Below, piece after piece: positions 1 through 13,409 of a stretch of 64,000 bases of DNA. A program made the translations under genes and the position numbers. The notes beneath the pieces were generated by a model. The model saw only the letters and a program-made list of their open reading frames with translations. It did no database searches and was not told the DNA's origin. Source of the stretch: Homalodisca vitripennis (lineage: Eukaryota > Arthropoda > Insecta > Hemiptera > Cicadellidae); the NCBI RefSeq assembly GCF_021130785.1, contig NW_025777429.1:1-64000 (forward strand), written 5' to 3'. Each line of letters starts with the position of its first letter. Position 1 is the stretch's first letter.

Positions 1-1550
1 TTTCAAACATTATTTATACTGAGTTTTTATCACGTTAAGTGAACTATTTAACTTACTTACTTACTTAATAAACTTGCTGAATGATATATGACAAATATAA
101 AAATATTAACTATCAAATATGAAATGGTAAACAATAACGCTTTGATGTATGAATTTACATGGCATGTGTGTAGAAATTCTACAAATTTGGTCCCAAATTA
201 AAATTTCTCTTAATATATTGGCTCGCATAGGCTTTCATAATTGAACTAGGTTTGCTATTTATAGCAAGTTACCAGAAGTAAACTAGTAACATTATGGCTA
301 AACGTTTAATATTTACCAATTTTGTTAATGCCAAAGAGTATTAGTCCAAAAGAGTATGTTACGTATAATGAGCGACAAATGTGTGTGTCGTTCAGTTTAT
401 AAGGCGGAACTTTATAGATGTACACACAATGTCTCTAGAGATTTATAATGTTGGTTTATCCTTCAAATCCACTGATTACAGTTATTAGTTTATGCATTAT
501 TATTAGTTAGTACATAGTAATACCATGAACCGTCTCATATATTTTCAAGCTTTTACGACTTTTACAATCCTGGTACTGTTTTAAAAAATTATCCTTTTTA
601 TTAAGACCATTATAATTCCATGTTCCCATTATTTTTTGTACCAGTACATTTAATACTATACTTGTCCTCAAGTTATTCTTGTATCTTCCCACTATAAATA
701 GTCACTTTGGCTAGAATATGTTGTTCTTTAAGTCACAGAAGTTTAGTATTTTACAGCTAGCAGTTTAAACTGCATAAAAAGGATTTTTACAAAAAGCTCA
801 CTAAAATATTTAGGAATAATATTTAATGAAAAAAAGAGCTAAGTATTGTCTACATCATTTTGTTTATTTTATGTCTGTCTCTATTTGGTTTAAAAAATTT
901 TTGAACCATATTTGTAATCTATTACATTAAATCACTGCCAAACGAAACGACAATTGTTTAAAATTCTTTATGGTGACATATGTATCAATAAATCTTTATT
1001 TGGATACAGAAATTAAAGTTTAAAATTCCAGCCACTTAAAAACCATTCAATCGCTTGAGACAAAGCAAGAAAATATAGAACATTGATTGTATTTGTAATT
1101 TTTTCATCGTTTTTTTTGTTTCCATTGAATAATATCCCAAAAAAATTAAAGAGTCAATTTTTTTTAGATTTAAAACTGACCGGATTTACACAAGGATCTT
1201 GCAGACCAATATCATATACTTTTCATAGTAAGTATCCGACCTGCATTGATGATAATCGGTCTTTTGACAATTTATTATCATTATTTCAAATGGAGAGATG
1301 CCGTATTAAGAAAATGAGTTACTGGTTAAATAAAATAAAATTGCTGATGTTAAGTGATGGAAACAATTTAATATACATATACTGTTTCGGTTGAATAGTA
1401 ATTCCTGGAAAATGAGAAAAATTCTAAAACCAAACAAATTACTTCATCAATAGATCTCCGACAGTACGTTTTCCTGCAACCAAGCCAATAACACCCCTTA
1501 ATAGCCTTTATAACTTTTCCTAAACCGCCGGGCTGTACGGTGCGAGTTAG
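1..1550. other. AT-rich single-copy DNA, no gene recognised
   Basis: No coding region with recognisable motifs. A short (ttac)n run lies near 50-65. One open frame of about 100 codons (1083-1394) has no motif I know and is of low-complexity AT-rich composition. Confidence 0.5.
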
Positions 1551-1561
1551 ATCGAGATTTA

Positions 1562-1665
1562 TTAAATGTTAATAAAAAACACTACTTTTTCCAAATTGTT
1601 TATTTTTTGGACGAGGCCTTTCGAAACTAAAGGTTTCATCTTCAGACAAACCCCACAAATAAATA
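1562..1665. repeat. Left inverted terminal repeat of the Penelope-like element
   Basis: Near-perfect reverse complement of the segment ending at 2768. It includes gacgaggcctttcgaaa facing tttcgaaaggcctcgtc. Confidence 0.85.
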
Positions 1666-2665
1666 TTTACACATTGTTTGTTATAATTAATATTATAATA
1701 ACATATGGTGTAAAAATGTACATACAAAAATTTTGAAAATATTTTCAGCCAGTATGAAAAATTAAGATTTGACTAGAGTTTAATTTTTGAATAAATTGTG
1801 AAGAAGATTGGAATTTTCAATAGGGCCCTCTTCATTGTTCATGAGTTTTTCTTTATTTTTGTTTATCTATAGTGTTTCCCAAGCATTCAAGTTCATTGAT
1901 TTTGTTATTTCTTTTATAATTTTAGATTTGTAATTGATGTTCTGTGTCCTGATTCAATGCAGTGCTTGGCTACAGCAGATTTGTCAACTCTTCCATATTT
2001 TGTGTGTGATAAATGCTCTTTAAATCGTGTTTTTATTGTTCTTTTTTTGTCCAATATAAATTTTGTCACAGTCATTCGCATCCAATTTCATAAATTCCCG
2101 ATTTACTATCATTTGAAATTTTGTCCTTAGGGTTTCCTAAAATTTGGGATTAATTTGTTGCTTGCTCTCTGAGTGACAGTTTTATTTGTATGCTTTTTAA
2201 AAGTTTTTGCATATTTGGTTTGAAAAAAGTGCTGTATGTTGTGCAAATAAATTCATGTTTTGTGTCTTGAGGTGGTCTTAATGTTGTTTTAATCTTTTCT
2301 ATTTCTTCTTTTTAAAGTTTTTTTTTAGTATATTGTCAATGAGTTGTGTAGTGTAACCATTGAACATAGCAATAGATTTGATGTAATTTAGTTCTTTTCT
2401 TGTAGTTTTTCTGTTGAAAGTGGTGTATTTTAACAGTCTAATAAATCATTGAATTAAATGTTGCTCTTTTTTGAGGCAGATGGATGGTTAGATTCATTGA
2501 TGATGAACCTATCTGCATGAGTTGGTTTCCTGTAGATATAAAATTCAAATTTTGTTTTATTTCTAATAACCTAATACGTCTAAAAATGGGATAACTATTG
2601 TTTTGTTCAATTTCATATGTAAATTTAATAGTAGGGTAAAACGAATTTAGAGTTGTGATAAAATA

Positions 2666-2768
2666 TTTATTTGTGGAGTTGCCTCAAGATGAAACCATCG
2701 GTTTCGAAAGGCCTCGTCCAAAAAATAAACAATTTGGAAAAAGTAGTGTTTTTTATTAACATTTAATA
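2666..2768. repeat. Right inverted terminal repeat of the Penelope-like element
   Basis: Reverse complement of 1562-1665 with a few mismatches. It carries tttcgaaaggcctcgtcc followed by the aaacaatttggaaa segment. Confidence 0.85.
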
Positions 2769-2817
2769 ATATTTAAATAATTTTCCAATTGCTCCAAGAG
2801 TCTACAAATCGAGATTT

Positions 2818-5800
2818 GTTATATATACTATTAATTTTGTATATACTCACGTCCCCACAAACCCACAGTGTACATTTCAAACAAAAGAATAGTAATAATT
2901 GTTATGGTAAATTTGTCGTAAAGTGTTTAAAAAAATGAAGTTTATAAAACAATTCCTTAGCAGTTTCAATATTACTAGCACAAATTTAGATAGGTTGTGA
3001 GATTTCATTACTAACGAATTCGTTAATAGTCAGGTTTAATTTCACAGTTTTGTCTTTAATTTTAAAATCACTGGTTATTCGTTATGAGTCAAGTTAATTT
3101 GGTCTCAATCAGAAAACTATTTGATAGTCTTTTTGTTTGGAATCTTATTGGTAAAGCCTGTACGGGCACTCATTATTGGTCAAGGCACCACTGGATTTAC
3201 AACGAAACCCTCTAAATACATTTTAACATAATACATACCAAAATGGAATCTTAATTTTTTCCACTATAATGTTTTCCACTAAAACTTTATAAAGGCGAGA
3301 AGGCCATGAAACTTTCTCATATTTGGAAGCTTTCCTAAAATATGAATATAGGAACTTGTCAGACTACTTTTTAAAATTAGGTATTAAGCTCAACTGACTT
3401 ACTAGTAGCCACAATCCACTACTAATAATAAAAAAACATTTGTAACATCCGAAGAAACATTTATGAAGCCATTCTAGTATGACAGGAGAATTATGAATTT
3501 GTATTTTTATAAAAACTGCAATCAGGTTCTTCTTTGTATGTTTGTTAAATCAAATGATTGATTTACGGAAGAAAAAGTACTCCCTATACTTAGTCATCTA
3601 AAGTGGGGTTTTTAACTTGTGAATATTGTTCTCTGTACGTGTGATAGTTGCTGAGTTACAAGTTAAAATTAACGTTACAGCATATTGATACACGATTAAT
3701 ACTATCCAGACGCACAGTATTTTAATTCATACTTTAACAATCTATCAGCGACGTTTTTAACCCTTATTTCATGCTCTTGAGATGAATTCTCCATTCCCTG
3801 GGAAATTTAACAAGATAAATTTTACAGATTGTATCAATAAGATATAGTTCTGACCTAACTGCATGATAATTTTGTAACCTGGTAGTAAAATGCATATTAA
3901 GATTCAGTTACAGTTAAAGCCTAAAATATACCAATATTATAAAGAAAAGATTTGCATCTCTGTTATTATTGTAAAACAGAATATTAAAGATAAATCTAAA
4001 CAGAAAAATTGGAAAGCTTCACCTATGTACGAAGGATTTTACCAACTTCCATATTTCTATCTAGTTTGGTAAACAGGTCGATGTCTCCACATACCGATCC
4101 TTGCCGCGATGTTGCAACACTGCTGTGTGCTGTTAATGCTGTAGCTTGTTGTTCTGCATTCCAGTGTATCGCATTCCATGATTGTAACACCTTTTATGAC
4201 ATTAATAAGCTTTTTGAAAATTTCAAATTCTTTATGATATGAGTATAGTAATCTTTTTAGTAATACTGGTACATATAAACACATTATATATTTTTCACTT
4301 TACATTTTTAATTTTTGTTAACATGTTCCCTCTGCAGCATTATTCTGAAGAGAATGCTACGCTGCAATAACAATCCTTTTTTCCTTATACATAACATGAC
4401 ATAATATAGTGTTCTTTTTAATGTCCGTATTTAGGACTAATTGAATTAATTAATATACTGCAAGTATTGAACACAATTTTATTACATTACATAATATAAA
4501 AGCTACAAAGCTATTTCTTTAAAGTTTATCTCATATATGTGTGTATATATATATATATATTCTATTTATCCCAAAAACCAAGCCAAACACTATGAAAAAA
4601 GTAAACAGCACAGGTAAAGAAGGTGTTGGGAAATAACGCCCCTAGGTACAGTCGGAGAATCGCACTTTATAACGTGTCCTGTAACAGTGAGCTGCTTGTA
4701 TATTGCATTGAAAAGCCAGATATAAGGTTAGGATTCTCTGTATCTCACACGCGGTGTATTACCTGACAGTTTTACATGTCTATTACACCTTTACACCTTA
4801 TATGACTCCTTTCGTGAATAAGCTGAATACAATTAATTCTAAAAACATATAAAATAAACATTAATAAGCCATGGATTAATTTGTATCAAGCACTTTCAAT
4901 CAAGAATCTGCAATAGAATATTTTAATCTGAACTATGTATATGATTTCCATCCCTACATTCGTCTTATGACAAAAATTATTTTTAAAGAGTTGTTCCAAA
5001 AATATATAATATGTTTCCTATATTGTTGGTGAATTAAATACTATACAAATACTCAAGTGGCTGTACCATTTTGAGACTATTGATGAGTAGATTATGCTTA
5101 AGAAATTATTTAAGATATGTCATACACAAATTGGCTTGCTTAATATTTTAAATTTTTGTCATAAAACGTTGTTTTGTGTTAAAAATATGTCGTTAAAATA
5201 GTTCTAAATTTATTTGCTAAGCATTAATGATAATGTAATTGAAGCTATGTTTATTGGTATTAGAAATTTAATATAAATAGTATCGAAAAGTAGTTTTGAA
5301 CTGAATCTTACTTCAAAATATTCTTTACTTTTCTTAATAATTGCAAGAGAGAAGAATCTATTGCGGCATAAGTGACCAGCCTCTACGAGGAATAACTGAT
5401 GTTTATATATGATTTCTTTTCTTTTTAAACTGTATGAACTAAAAAACTCAGACAAACCTGTTTACTTTGTTTTACCTGTTTCATTCTGACCCTGGCTATA
5501 TAAGCATTACCTTTTTTCTTTTTAAATGAGCGTGTACTTTGAAGAGACAACTGAAGGGAACACACCAAGTTGTCTCTTCTTACCTGAATCATTGTATTAT
5601 ATGTTGCTCAGCGGTGTTTTAAATTCTGTTATTGTAGTTAGGTGTCATGTGCATCATGTTTAATTTTGAATAACGAATTTACGTGGCAGATGTTTATAAC
5701 TCTCTCTTTAAAAACGTACTCTTTCGAAAACAACTTTTTCTGTTTCAATCTTTAGAGCTTTAGTCCACTGGTCTTCAAAGAGTTTGACAATTTTCAAAGA

Positions 5801-8800
5801 TCAGACACTACAGAACTAAATAAGGTTAGTGTTTATAAAATTCGTGAGAATCTAGTGCGACAAAGTCATAAAAAATCTGTGAGATTCCGTGACATCCGAT
5901 AAAATCCCTAAACTTTAATAATTCTATAATCTCTCTGAAACTATTTCGCCTTTTGAATGTAAGTTTCTGATTCATTGAAATTGAACACACACAAAATTTT
6001 AGCAATATAGGTTAAAAGTTGCTTTGAAAATTTAATATCTTAAAATTACCATCATGTGTACAATAATGTATCAAAGACCATATAAATCTTTCATTTTGCA
6101 AGATGATTGCATATAACTGTCTTAAACATTGTATAGTTTTTAGGGATAAGTAATAAATTTTAACGTAATACATATTTTTTATTTTTATTATCGTTAGTAA
6201 ACAGTATTTTAATAAATAATAACACTCTTGTTTGAGTATTGAATACATTTTTTAGTTTTTAAATATGAGGCATTTAAATTATTATTCTTAGAAAAGTGCA
6301 TGGAAAGATAATTAGGTAAATATAGAAAAAGAATCCAAAATATGATTAAGTCTTAAGTGTATGATATAACACCTATTATCTGTAGAACACATTTTTTTCA
6401 ATCTAGTTGAATTCTGAAACATCATCAGATTTCAGACGGTGCACGTTAAAGGAAGTTGAACTGGAGATAAACTGCAACATTCAACATTCGAATCGAATCA
6501 GCCCTTCCCAATATAGCTGCTTTATGTGTAGAAGATGCGGTTGCTCCACCGCATGAGTCAATGAGGATACCTCTTTACATTGATTTCACACATTTTTGTA
6601 GTCTCTTTGTCTCTGATGTTGTAAAGAAGCAGGGGACGGCAATTCCTAGTGCCTAGGCTAGAAACAGATTCTATTACTAATGTTCTCCTACTTCTTCGTC
6701 CTCCGCAGTAAATTATATATTTTTGATTAGTCTTTTACCCCAATATTCAAATCAAAATGTAATCTGTCTATGCAGATGGCTAGAGTTGTGACAACTTACC
6801 TAGTGATACTTATCAAGTTGCAAACCGAGCAACAACATACCTGGATTAGAGAACATCTGTTGAGGAAGTAAAATAACTACCTTAAAATTTGTAATAAGCT
6901 TTCCATTTAACCAATCACAAAATTACAACTTCTATTGAAAAATATGAAATTATTTTTCACTATATATTATAGCATAGCTAGTTCTAAAAATATAATGTTA
7001 TTACTATAGTTCATCTTATGAAACTTAAACTGTAATTATTATTCTGACATTTCTGTAATATTATATATCTTCATGGGCAGCTACCATGAAGAACAAGGAT
7101 GCTACGTCATCCAGTACATAATTTCTTATTTATAAAGCTACTTAATCATTCCTTGGGATACCGTGGAAATCGAATACACCTAATGATTCCCCTAAATCCG
7201 GCAAATAGATTGTAATATAAAGTACATTACAATTTATAAAGTACACTTTCTTAAGCTTTGGATACATAATGTATACTTGGTTATCTTTTTGTTAGAACTT
7301 TTTTTTAGAAATTGCTTTGAAATGAATTAATTTATTCCAGAAATTCAAATACTATATTATAATCTCTACAATGAGTTTTAATTAGTTACATCACACTCAG
7401 TAACCAATTATAACTAGTATGTTACAAAAGAAACATCTTGTTTTACAATACTATTTAAATGAATACATAAAATCTATAAAATACAGACCATATTTCTGTT
7501 TCATGTTCATGTATTGAAGGCTTAGGAATAACACTAAATAAATGTTAGCTGTTTTTACCTATCGTTTGGAAATGTATTTTCCAATCAATTACCTTTTAAG
7601 GTGATTAGCTTATTTTTACTTTAGGCTTATTCAAGTTATTAAATTTGCTAGGTCCAAGTACTTGAGAGCAACGAGAGTGAATACAGTTGGACATTTCCCC
7701 CAGTTTGAGAGTGGATAATATTTCAGTTTGGCCAACTGTGTGGCACAATAAACAAAAAAAGTCCCTTGTACTTCCATCCATAGTGCTGGGTTAAACTGTT
7801 CACAAGAGAGGCTTTTAATGGCTTGCTTAAGCCACTGTGGAATTGTGTACGGTTTTATATAAAGTATAATATGGTTATCGCATATTACGCTGAAAATTAC
7901 TCCTAAATGTTCCATTTACAGATTTCCTAGTTTTATGCGGCCTTATTATCATCAAGGTTTCCCAACCGGGTTTGGAAAACAGTTATCGTCACTTTCATGA
8001 TAACTGGATTACATAATATTCCTTTTAGGCAAATATTAAAGATCATAGTAGATTTAGATTATTTTTTGTGTTAATGCATCATGCGTTTGTATGCATCAGT
8101 TCAAAGGGTGAAGAAAACTAATAGGGGTAGTGCTTTACTTGTAGTTCTATCCTGTAAAATTGCGTTTTATAGCAAGCATTTAATCACTTGTCTCATAATT
8201 GATCATCATAAATACTGAAATGAGATGTACTGTATATGTATGTGGATCTCGTTAGCGATCAAACATGCTATGCTGTCAAACAGTGTGCCATGGTCTTAAC
8301 CAACACCGTCAACACCTCGCTATCACGGCCAGTTATCACTGTTACTATTTATTATTACGAAACACTGCTACAATTACATTGCGAAGGAACAGTAACTCAA
8401 ACTCAACTATTTGTCTTTTTGTTAAATTAATAATCCAGGCACACACACAATCTCGCGGTAGCAACCTGTCCATTTTCAGACGTACAAACTGATGCCATCA
8501 ATCTAAAATTAATTGCAGAAGAGATTAGCGTACCTGATAGTATACTTAATTTGCACTATTGACAAACCTGAGGCTCCGATATTCAAATGTTCCCTGTAAG
8601 TATAAAAGATGTCTTTTTTAGATTGGGTTTCACGCTGATTTCGATATCAGATTAAATCTAACCTGCTAATTATTTTTTTCTCATGGGTTACCAGAATTTA
8701 AAGATGAGGAGTCCTTTTTACTAATTATATTTATTTTACACTTAGTAATAATTTGCCACGTAATGATAAATACAAGAATTTTAACCCCTTTCACGAGTAT

Positions 8801-9608
8801 CTAGTCTTACACATTCACCGCGGATATTACTGTTCACGAGTGCTGTGTCCCATTTTTTTCTGTATTATAGGTGGGGTTTTTCGTTACAAAAACTGTTTAC
8901 AACCTAAAACTACTTTTATTTTTGATGTAGTATGCATGCCAATTAGGTGAGGGCCTTATTTTATTGTCTTTCGGAATAACGAGTGAAAATTAATGACAAA
9001 TTTAAATAAGCCTGAAGAAGGGATCAGATTATATATCTCGAAATTTACTGTTTCTGATTATTATTTTCACTGGACGATTGCAAATATCAGCAAAATAGTT
9101 TTTCATATAGAATTATTAATTTATAAATGACGTCTAATAAAGAAGACGTTTCGTATTACAGTAAACTTGTCCAATGAAAAATGTCATTTTCATTTCAACT
9201 CTACAGAACAAACTGTTCTCGAAATTTCTTACTTTCAGTTAAGCTTGTGTAACGCTCAGCCAAATCTCATGAAGTGGCATAAATAATGATCAGACTCCAA
9301 GGGTCTCCCTGTGTTTTTGCAACATTTCGAGACTGTAGCTCAATTTATTCTTAAGATACTATTTTTGTTATTCATACGTAAAGAATATAAATGTCTCTAG
9401 ACCCCTGAGTATAAAATAAACTGTCACTCACCAATAAACGTTAACTTATATAAGTTTACGTGCTTCAAAGAACAATATTGAAATTCTATTCCTCATATCG
9501 CAACACGTGGAAATATAACTCGTTACCAGATCTCTCGTGCATTAAATTATTTTCGCCTGTTATACGGTATTTTTATTAAAGCTGATGTTTTGTTTATTTA
9601 TATAATAA
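2818..9608. other. AT-rich intergenic DNA, no supported gene
   Basis: About 6.8 kb in which I see no motif-bearing coding region. Open frames up to 94 codons occur (for example 7631-7915 on the minus strand) but contain nothing recognisable. There is a (TA)n tract near 4545-4560 and a perfect 12-bp hairpin stem at 5541-5579. Confidence 0.45.
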
Positions 9609-9675
9609 TTAACCCTCCGTGAGTCGCATGAATTTCAAAACGCGAGAGATCGCACACGGAGGTTACTTCCAGGTG
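9609..9675. repeat. piggyBac-type terminal sequence with TTAA target site
   Basis: TTAA at 9609-9612 is followed immediately by ccctccgtgagtcgc. The motif then returns inverted as gatcgcacacggagg within about 60 bp, a terminal and subterminal inverted repeat arrangement typical of piggyBac ends. It lies downstream of the transposase remnant on the minus strand, in the position expected for the 3' end of the element. Confidence 0.7.
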
Positions 9676-10560
9676 ACTAAATTAAATGTTATTTTCACGA
9701 AACTTAATACTTTTATTTACAGTAATTTCAAAACAGTATATAGAATCATATAAAAAAGGTAAAACTTATTTTAGTACCAAAATTATAGTAAAAAAAATAT
9801 GTATGTGAGTGTTGAAATTACAATACATTTTAAATCAAATAAATTAACAAATGTAACCCTGATACTGTATATACAAAAAATGTCGTTTGTTAACGAAGTT
9901 TCTGATAACATACTAATCATGAAAAGAATACAATAAAAAAGAAAAGTACAAAAAATTATATAAATAAAAACAAAGAAGATTGATACACTTTTTCTGACTA
10001 CTAAATCAGAGCTTATTCTGAGTCTGTGTGAACTTCTTCCTCACTTACTGCGCAGTTGACACACATCACTGGTGCAGAGTGCTCACGACAGATGAAGTTT
10101 TTGCAGCTGTTACATCTTGTTTTGGACAAACGGTTTTTTTCCTCCAGTTGCATGAGTAGCATCTACCTGAAGTGTCCTCATCAGCGGGTGCGGGTCGTGC
10201 CTCTTCTTCATTCAAGTCCAACATCTGTCGAAGCCTTTTCTTGGTTGCAATTGGAGTACTTATTACAGTTATTCTTGTTGCCATGTGTTCTCTGCATAGT
10301 TCTTTGGCTAAAGTTCGTAAAAAAAAGTCTTCGCTTAGCCACAGGAGAGTTCACATTTTCTTTGTGAATAATGAATGAGTTCAATCCACCTACATTCAGC
10401 ATTGAATAAAAGATCACCATAGACCATCTGTTTGAGATTCTTGCTAAATCGTAATGTGAAACGTATTTATCCACTGTATCAACTCCTCCTTTGCTACAGT
10501 TTATAGAAGAGTTACATTTCCTCCTACCAAACAGTAACATGTAATTAAATCTATGTTCCG
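9613..10560 (-). mobile_element. piggyBac transposon remnant (3' end)
   Basis: Comprises the TTAA-flanked terminal repeat at 9613, about 0.35 kb of AT-rich 3' sequence, and the transposase C-terminus. No matching opposite end was found up to 12.2 kb, so the right boundary is only approximate. Confidence 0.75.
10013..10540 (-). pseudogene. piggyBac transposase, C-terminal fragment, frameshifted
   Basis: The minus strand encodes the end of a piggyBac-family DDE transposase, the enzyme that cuts and pastes at TTAA sites. The first part (10540 to about 10290) contains SKGGVDTVDKYVSHYD, the family block that holds the last catalytic aspartate, then RWSMVIFYSMLN and SFIIHKENV. After frameshifts come the cysteine-rich C-terminal domain pieces GRCYSCNWRKKT, then CNSCKNFICREHSAP and CVNC, ending at a stop at 10013-10015. 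This C/H spacing is the RING/PHD-like tail of the family. Only about a quarter of a normal transposase is present. The N-terminal part, the first two catalytic aspartates and the 5' terminal repeat are missing, so the copy is inactive. Together with the TTAA end at 9609 it forms one 3'-end remnant. Confidence 0.85.
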
Positions 10561-12268
10561 ATTCATATCTACATATTGTTTAAATTTATTGGAAATGGAT
10601 GAAAAATTAAGAAATAATTTACGTCCAAAATAGAAGTTACATTTTTACAGCACACATTTAATACGAATACTTTATAAATTTAATTCATGCGTATATTATA
10701 TATGAAATACGTAGAACATAAGGTAGCAGATGTGTTCTGTATTTACTTTGGGTTATGTTCCGCGCTAGGTACACTTTTATTCAGTCCGTCATTTAATGGC
10801 AATCAAAATGGAATGGTTATCATTTTGAAAAAAATTTCAAAAGTCCATTGAGACACAAAACATTTGAAATAAATAAAAGCACATTTTCTTGATTGAAATG
10901 TAATATAATATGCATTTTATATGATTTCTAGCATCCTGCAATGTATCAACTAACACAAGTATTTGAAAAGAAAGCAGATAGCTACTGCCATTTCAATGAT
11001 CAGATCATTGCCACATCTCTCAACGTTATTGCACAGTTGAAATTTAATTTTTTCCGTACAACTTAAATTTATTAGAGTTTTTTCCAGTTACTGGATAATT
11101 TCAAATGGACATTGCCATCGTAGGTTATTATAATCTTAGATATATAAGAAACTACATCTTAAAAAATAGGTTCATGAAAACTGTAACTGCACTAGTCAAC
11201 AATAGGGTTTTATTGGTGTTATAAAATAATGCAAAATAATTTCAGTAACTCAGGATATTGTGAATCCTATAACTTTCTGGTGTGTCGTATAGAATTAGAA
11301 GAAGATATAAGAGGGAATTTATGTTCACGACGACTTTTTTATAAAGCCTAACATCAATTGTGGCACTGGAAAAATTTGAGTTATACTTTTGTCATGATAT
11401 CATGAAAACTAATTGAGAAATGACTTTAAACCTTAAGAGGTATTTTATTCTTAGTTTGGCGAGATCAAGTGTTTTATTGGAGGATGTCCCTTCATGACAT
11501 TTGGCTACGCATTAGAAATGTTTTACATTGAGGGGAGTGAAGTGCATCAAACACGCATGAGTGTCTAAGAACGAATATTTGATATTTTTATTTTATTTTT
11601 ACATGGCAAAGATTGATGTTTCTTAAGGGATGTTCTTTATGAACGGGTGTTCTTCAACAGGTCGTGAAGAATAGCCCACTAAACAAACAGAATCCGAGAG
11701 GGACATATGCCTTTATAGCACTATTATATGTAATATCTAGTAAATATTTTACAGTTTTTAGATTAAGACATGGAATTTTGGAAAATGGTATGAAAATTAT
11801 CCCAGCAGGACAATGCTCTCCAAAATTAGGGAAGCCCAAACACAAAACACTGTTATTGTACTACATGCTATTAAAGCATACATTTGTGGACAAATATTGT
11901 TCTGTGTGCTGTGCAGTTCTATTTAGTATTTGTCTACAATGACAAAACATGTTCTTTACTTTATTTATAATTTTCAACTAACAATATAAAAGTCCATTAA
12001 AGTCTATCAAATTTATTGGCAGATACGGAAGCCCAACATTCAAACAATGCATGTGCGTTGCCTCTTTTTAAGGAGACCTTGATAGCTGTTTTGTGTAAGA
12101 AAATGCACTAATAAAGCTCTCATTTTGCTAAGTCATAAAACAAAATTTGGCCTTACTTCCGTACTGACTGGATATTCAAGATATATATCATGCATTTCAT
12201 CTTAAGAAATGAGATAAACAGCTCTGTAACAGCATATCTCGTCAAAGCTATCCAGTACTTAACGCCCT
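10561..12268. other. AT-rich intergenic DNA
   Basis: No recognised gene. Overlapping open frames of 92 and 63 codons on opposite strands (11654-11942) have no known motif. Confidence 0.4.
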
Positions 12269-13100
12269 AATGTCCATGCTAACCACTTATTATAACAGTT
12301 AGTAAGCCCCACCAACTTAAAGAGTCGTTGTCCACAGAAAGCCATATATATTATTCCACACTTGCACCTCAATATCTCGAGAATTTTGTTTAGTTTATAT
12401 TCGTAGGTGTCCCCATATTTATATGACATATCGACTTTTGCTGCACGCAGTGGAGGTTGAATCTATAAGTAAAAACCATTCAGAAGTCAACCATTTTTGG
12501 GAAATGCTAGTGACTTGAAATTAGGGGAAATTACCCTAGAAACCGAAAAACTTATGTATTAGTTTTTGGCTTTTAACAACTATATTTATATTGGGATGAA
12601 TGAAAACAAGACAATATTTTGGATGTATGTGGCAAAAGCCTATGGTTTGTGGATTGAGGACTCATAAAAACACCTCTCCAACAGATAGCAGATGTTAATT
12701 ACTAAGCACCTCACTATAATAACATTAAAGGTCTGCGCTGGTAGGATTTCCTCAAGGTATAGCAGTTGAAGGCATGTGGCATGGTTGATGGACTCAAGGA
12801 GACAATAACCAACGAAATCCTCCTCCCCAGATATTTTAAAGTGATTCTTGTCTCGGGAACTTGATTTTTCGATTCCGTTCAGATCTCAAGGACTTCTGTT
12901 AAGCATATTTTTATTCTTTATCCTCCATATAGTTAAGGAACATCTTCAAATAATATTTTAAATATTTTTTTTTAAATGATGATCCATAATACACAAAATT
13001 CTTAGCGACATTTAAGTTAATTTTTCATTTAAATTTGTAATAAAAATACTTTCACGTCAATAATTTTTTCAGCCCATACTGTGTCTGCGTTTTTCAGCCC
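12269..13100. repeat. Local tandem duplication, copy 1
   Basis: About 832 bp beginning atgtccatgctaacc and ending at cagcccatactgtgtc...cagccc. It is followed directly by a second copy from 13101. The first 300 bp match 13101-13405 at only a few differences, and 12640-13075 matches 15968-16413. No protein motif is visible and the function is unknown. Confidence 0.85.
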
Positions 13101-13409
13101 ATGTCCATGCTAACCACTTATTATAACAGTTAGTAAGCCCCACCAACTTAAAGAGTCGTTGTCCACAGAAAGCCATATATATTATTCCACACTTGCACCT
13201 CAATATCTCGAGAATTTTGTTTAGTTCATATTCGTAGGTGTCCCCCATATTTATATGACATATCGACTTTTGCTGTACGCAGTGGAGGTTGAATCTATAA
13301 GTAAAAACTATTCAGAAGTCAACCTGTTTTGGGAAATGCTAGTGACTTGAAATTGGGGGAAATGACCCTAGAAACCGAAAAACTTATTTATTAGTTTTTG
13401 GCTTTTTAA

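Larger units (their letters stand above)
1561..2807 (-). mobile_element. Penelope-like retroelement, 5'-truncated and decayed, with GIY-YIG endonuclease remnant
   Basis: Read on the minus strand, the interior encodes the C-terminal end of a Penelope-like reverse transcriptase followed by its GIY-YIG endonuclease. Visible pieces are PFLDV (about 2590-2605), YRKPTHADRF (about 2504-2537), a GIYEIGC/KIYIGQ stretch (about 2050-2101) and KEHLSHTKYGRVDKSAVAKH followed by ESGH (about 1945-2030). They sit in different frames with intervening stops, so the copy is dead. The ends are inverted repeats of about 100 bp (about 1562-1665 against 2666-2768), as in the pseudo-LTR ends of Penelope-like elements. 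The element is flanked by a 10-bp direct repeat, atcgagattt, at 1551-1560 and 2808-2817, the apparent target duplication. The polymerase core with the catalytic aspartates is absent. Confidence 0.85.

Noticed and set aside
1083..1394. 103-codon open frame, plus strand
   Set aside because: No motif or domain pattern. Low-complexity translation from AT-rich DNA.
7631..7915. 94-codon open frame, minus strand
   Set aside because: No recognisable family and no supporting context.
11654..11942. Overlapping frames on both strands that looked like a possible transposase piece
   Set aside because: No piggyBac or other transposase motif is visible. Not linked in frame to the remnant at 10013-10540.
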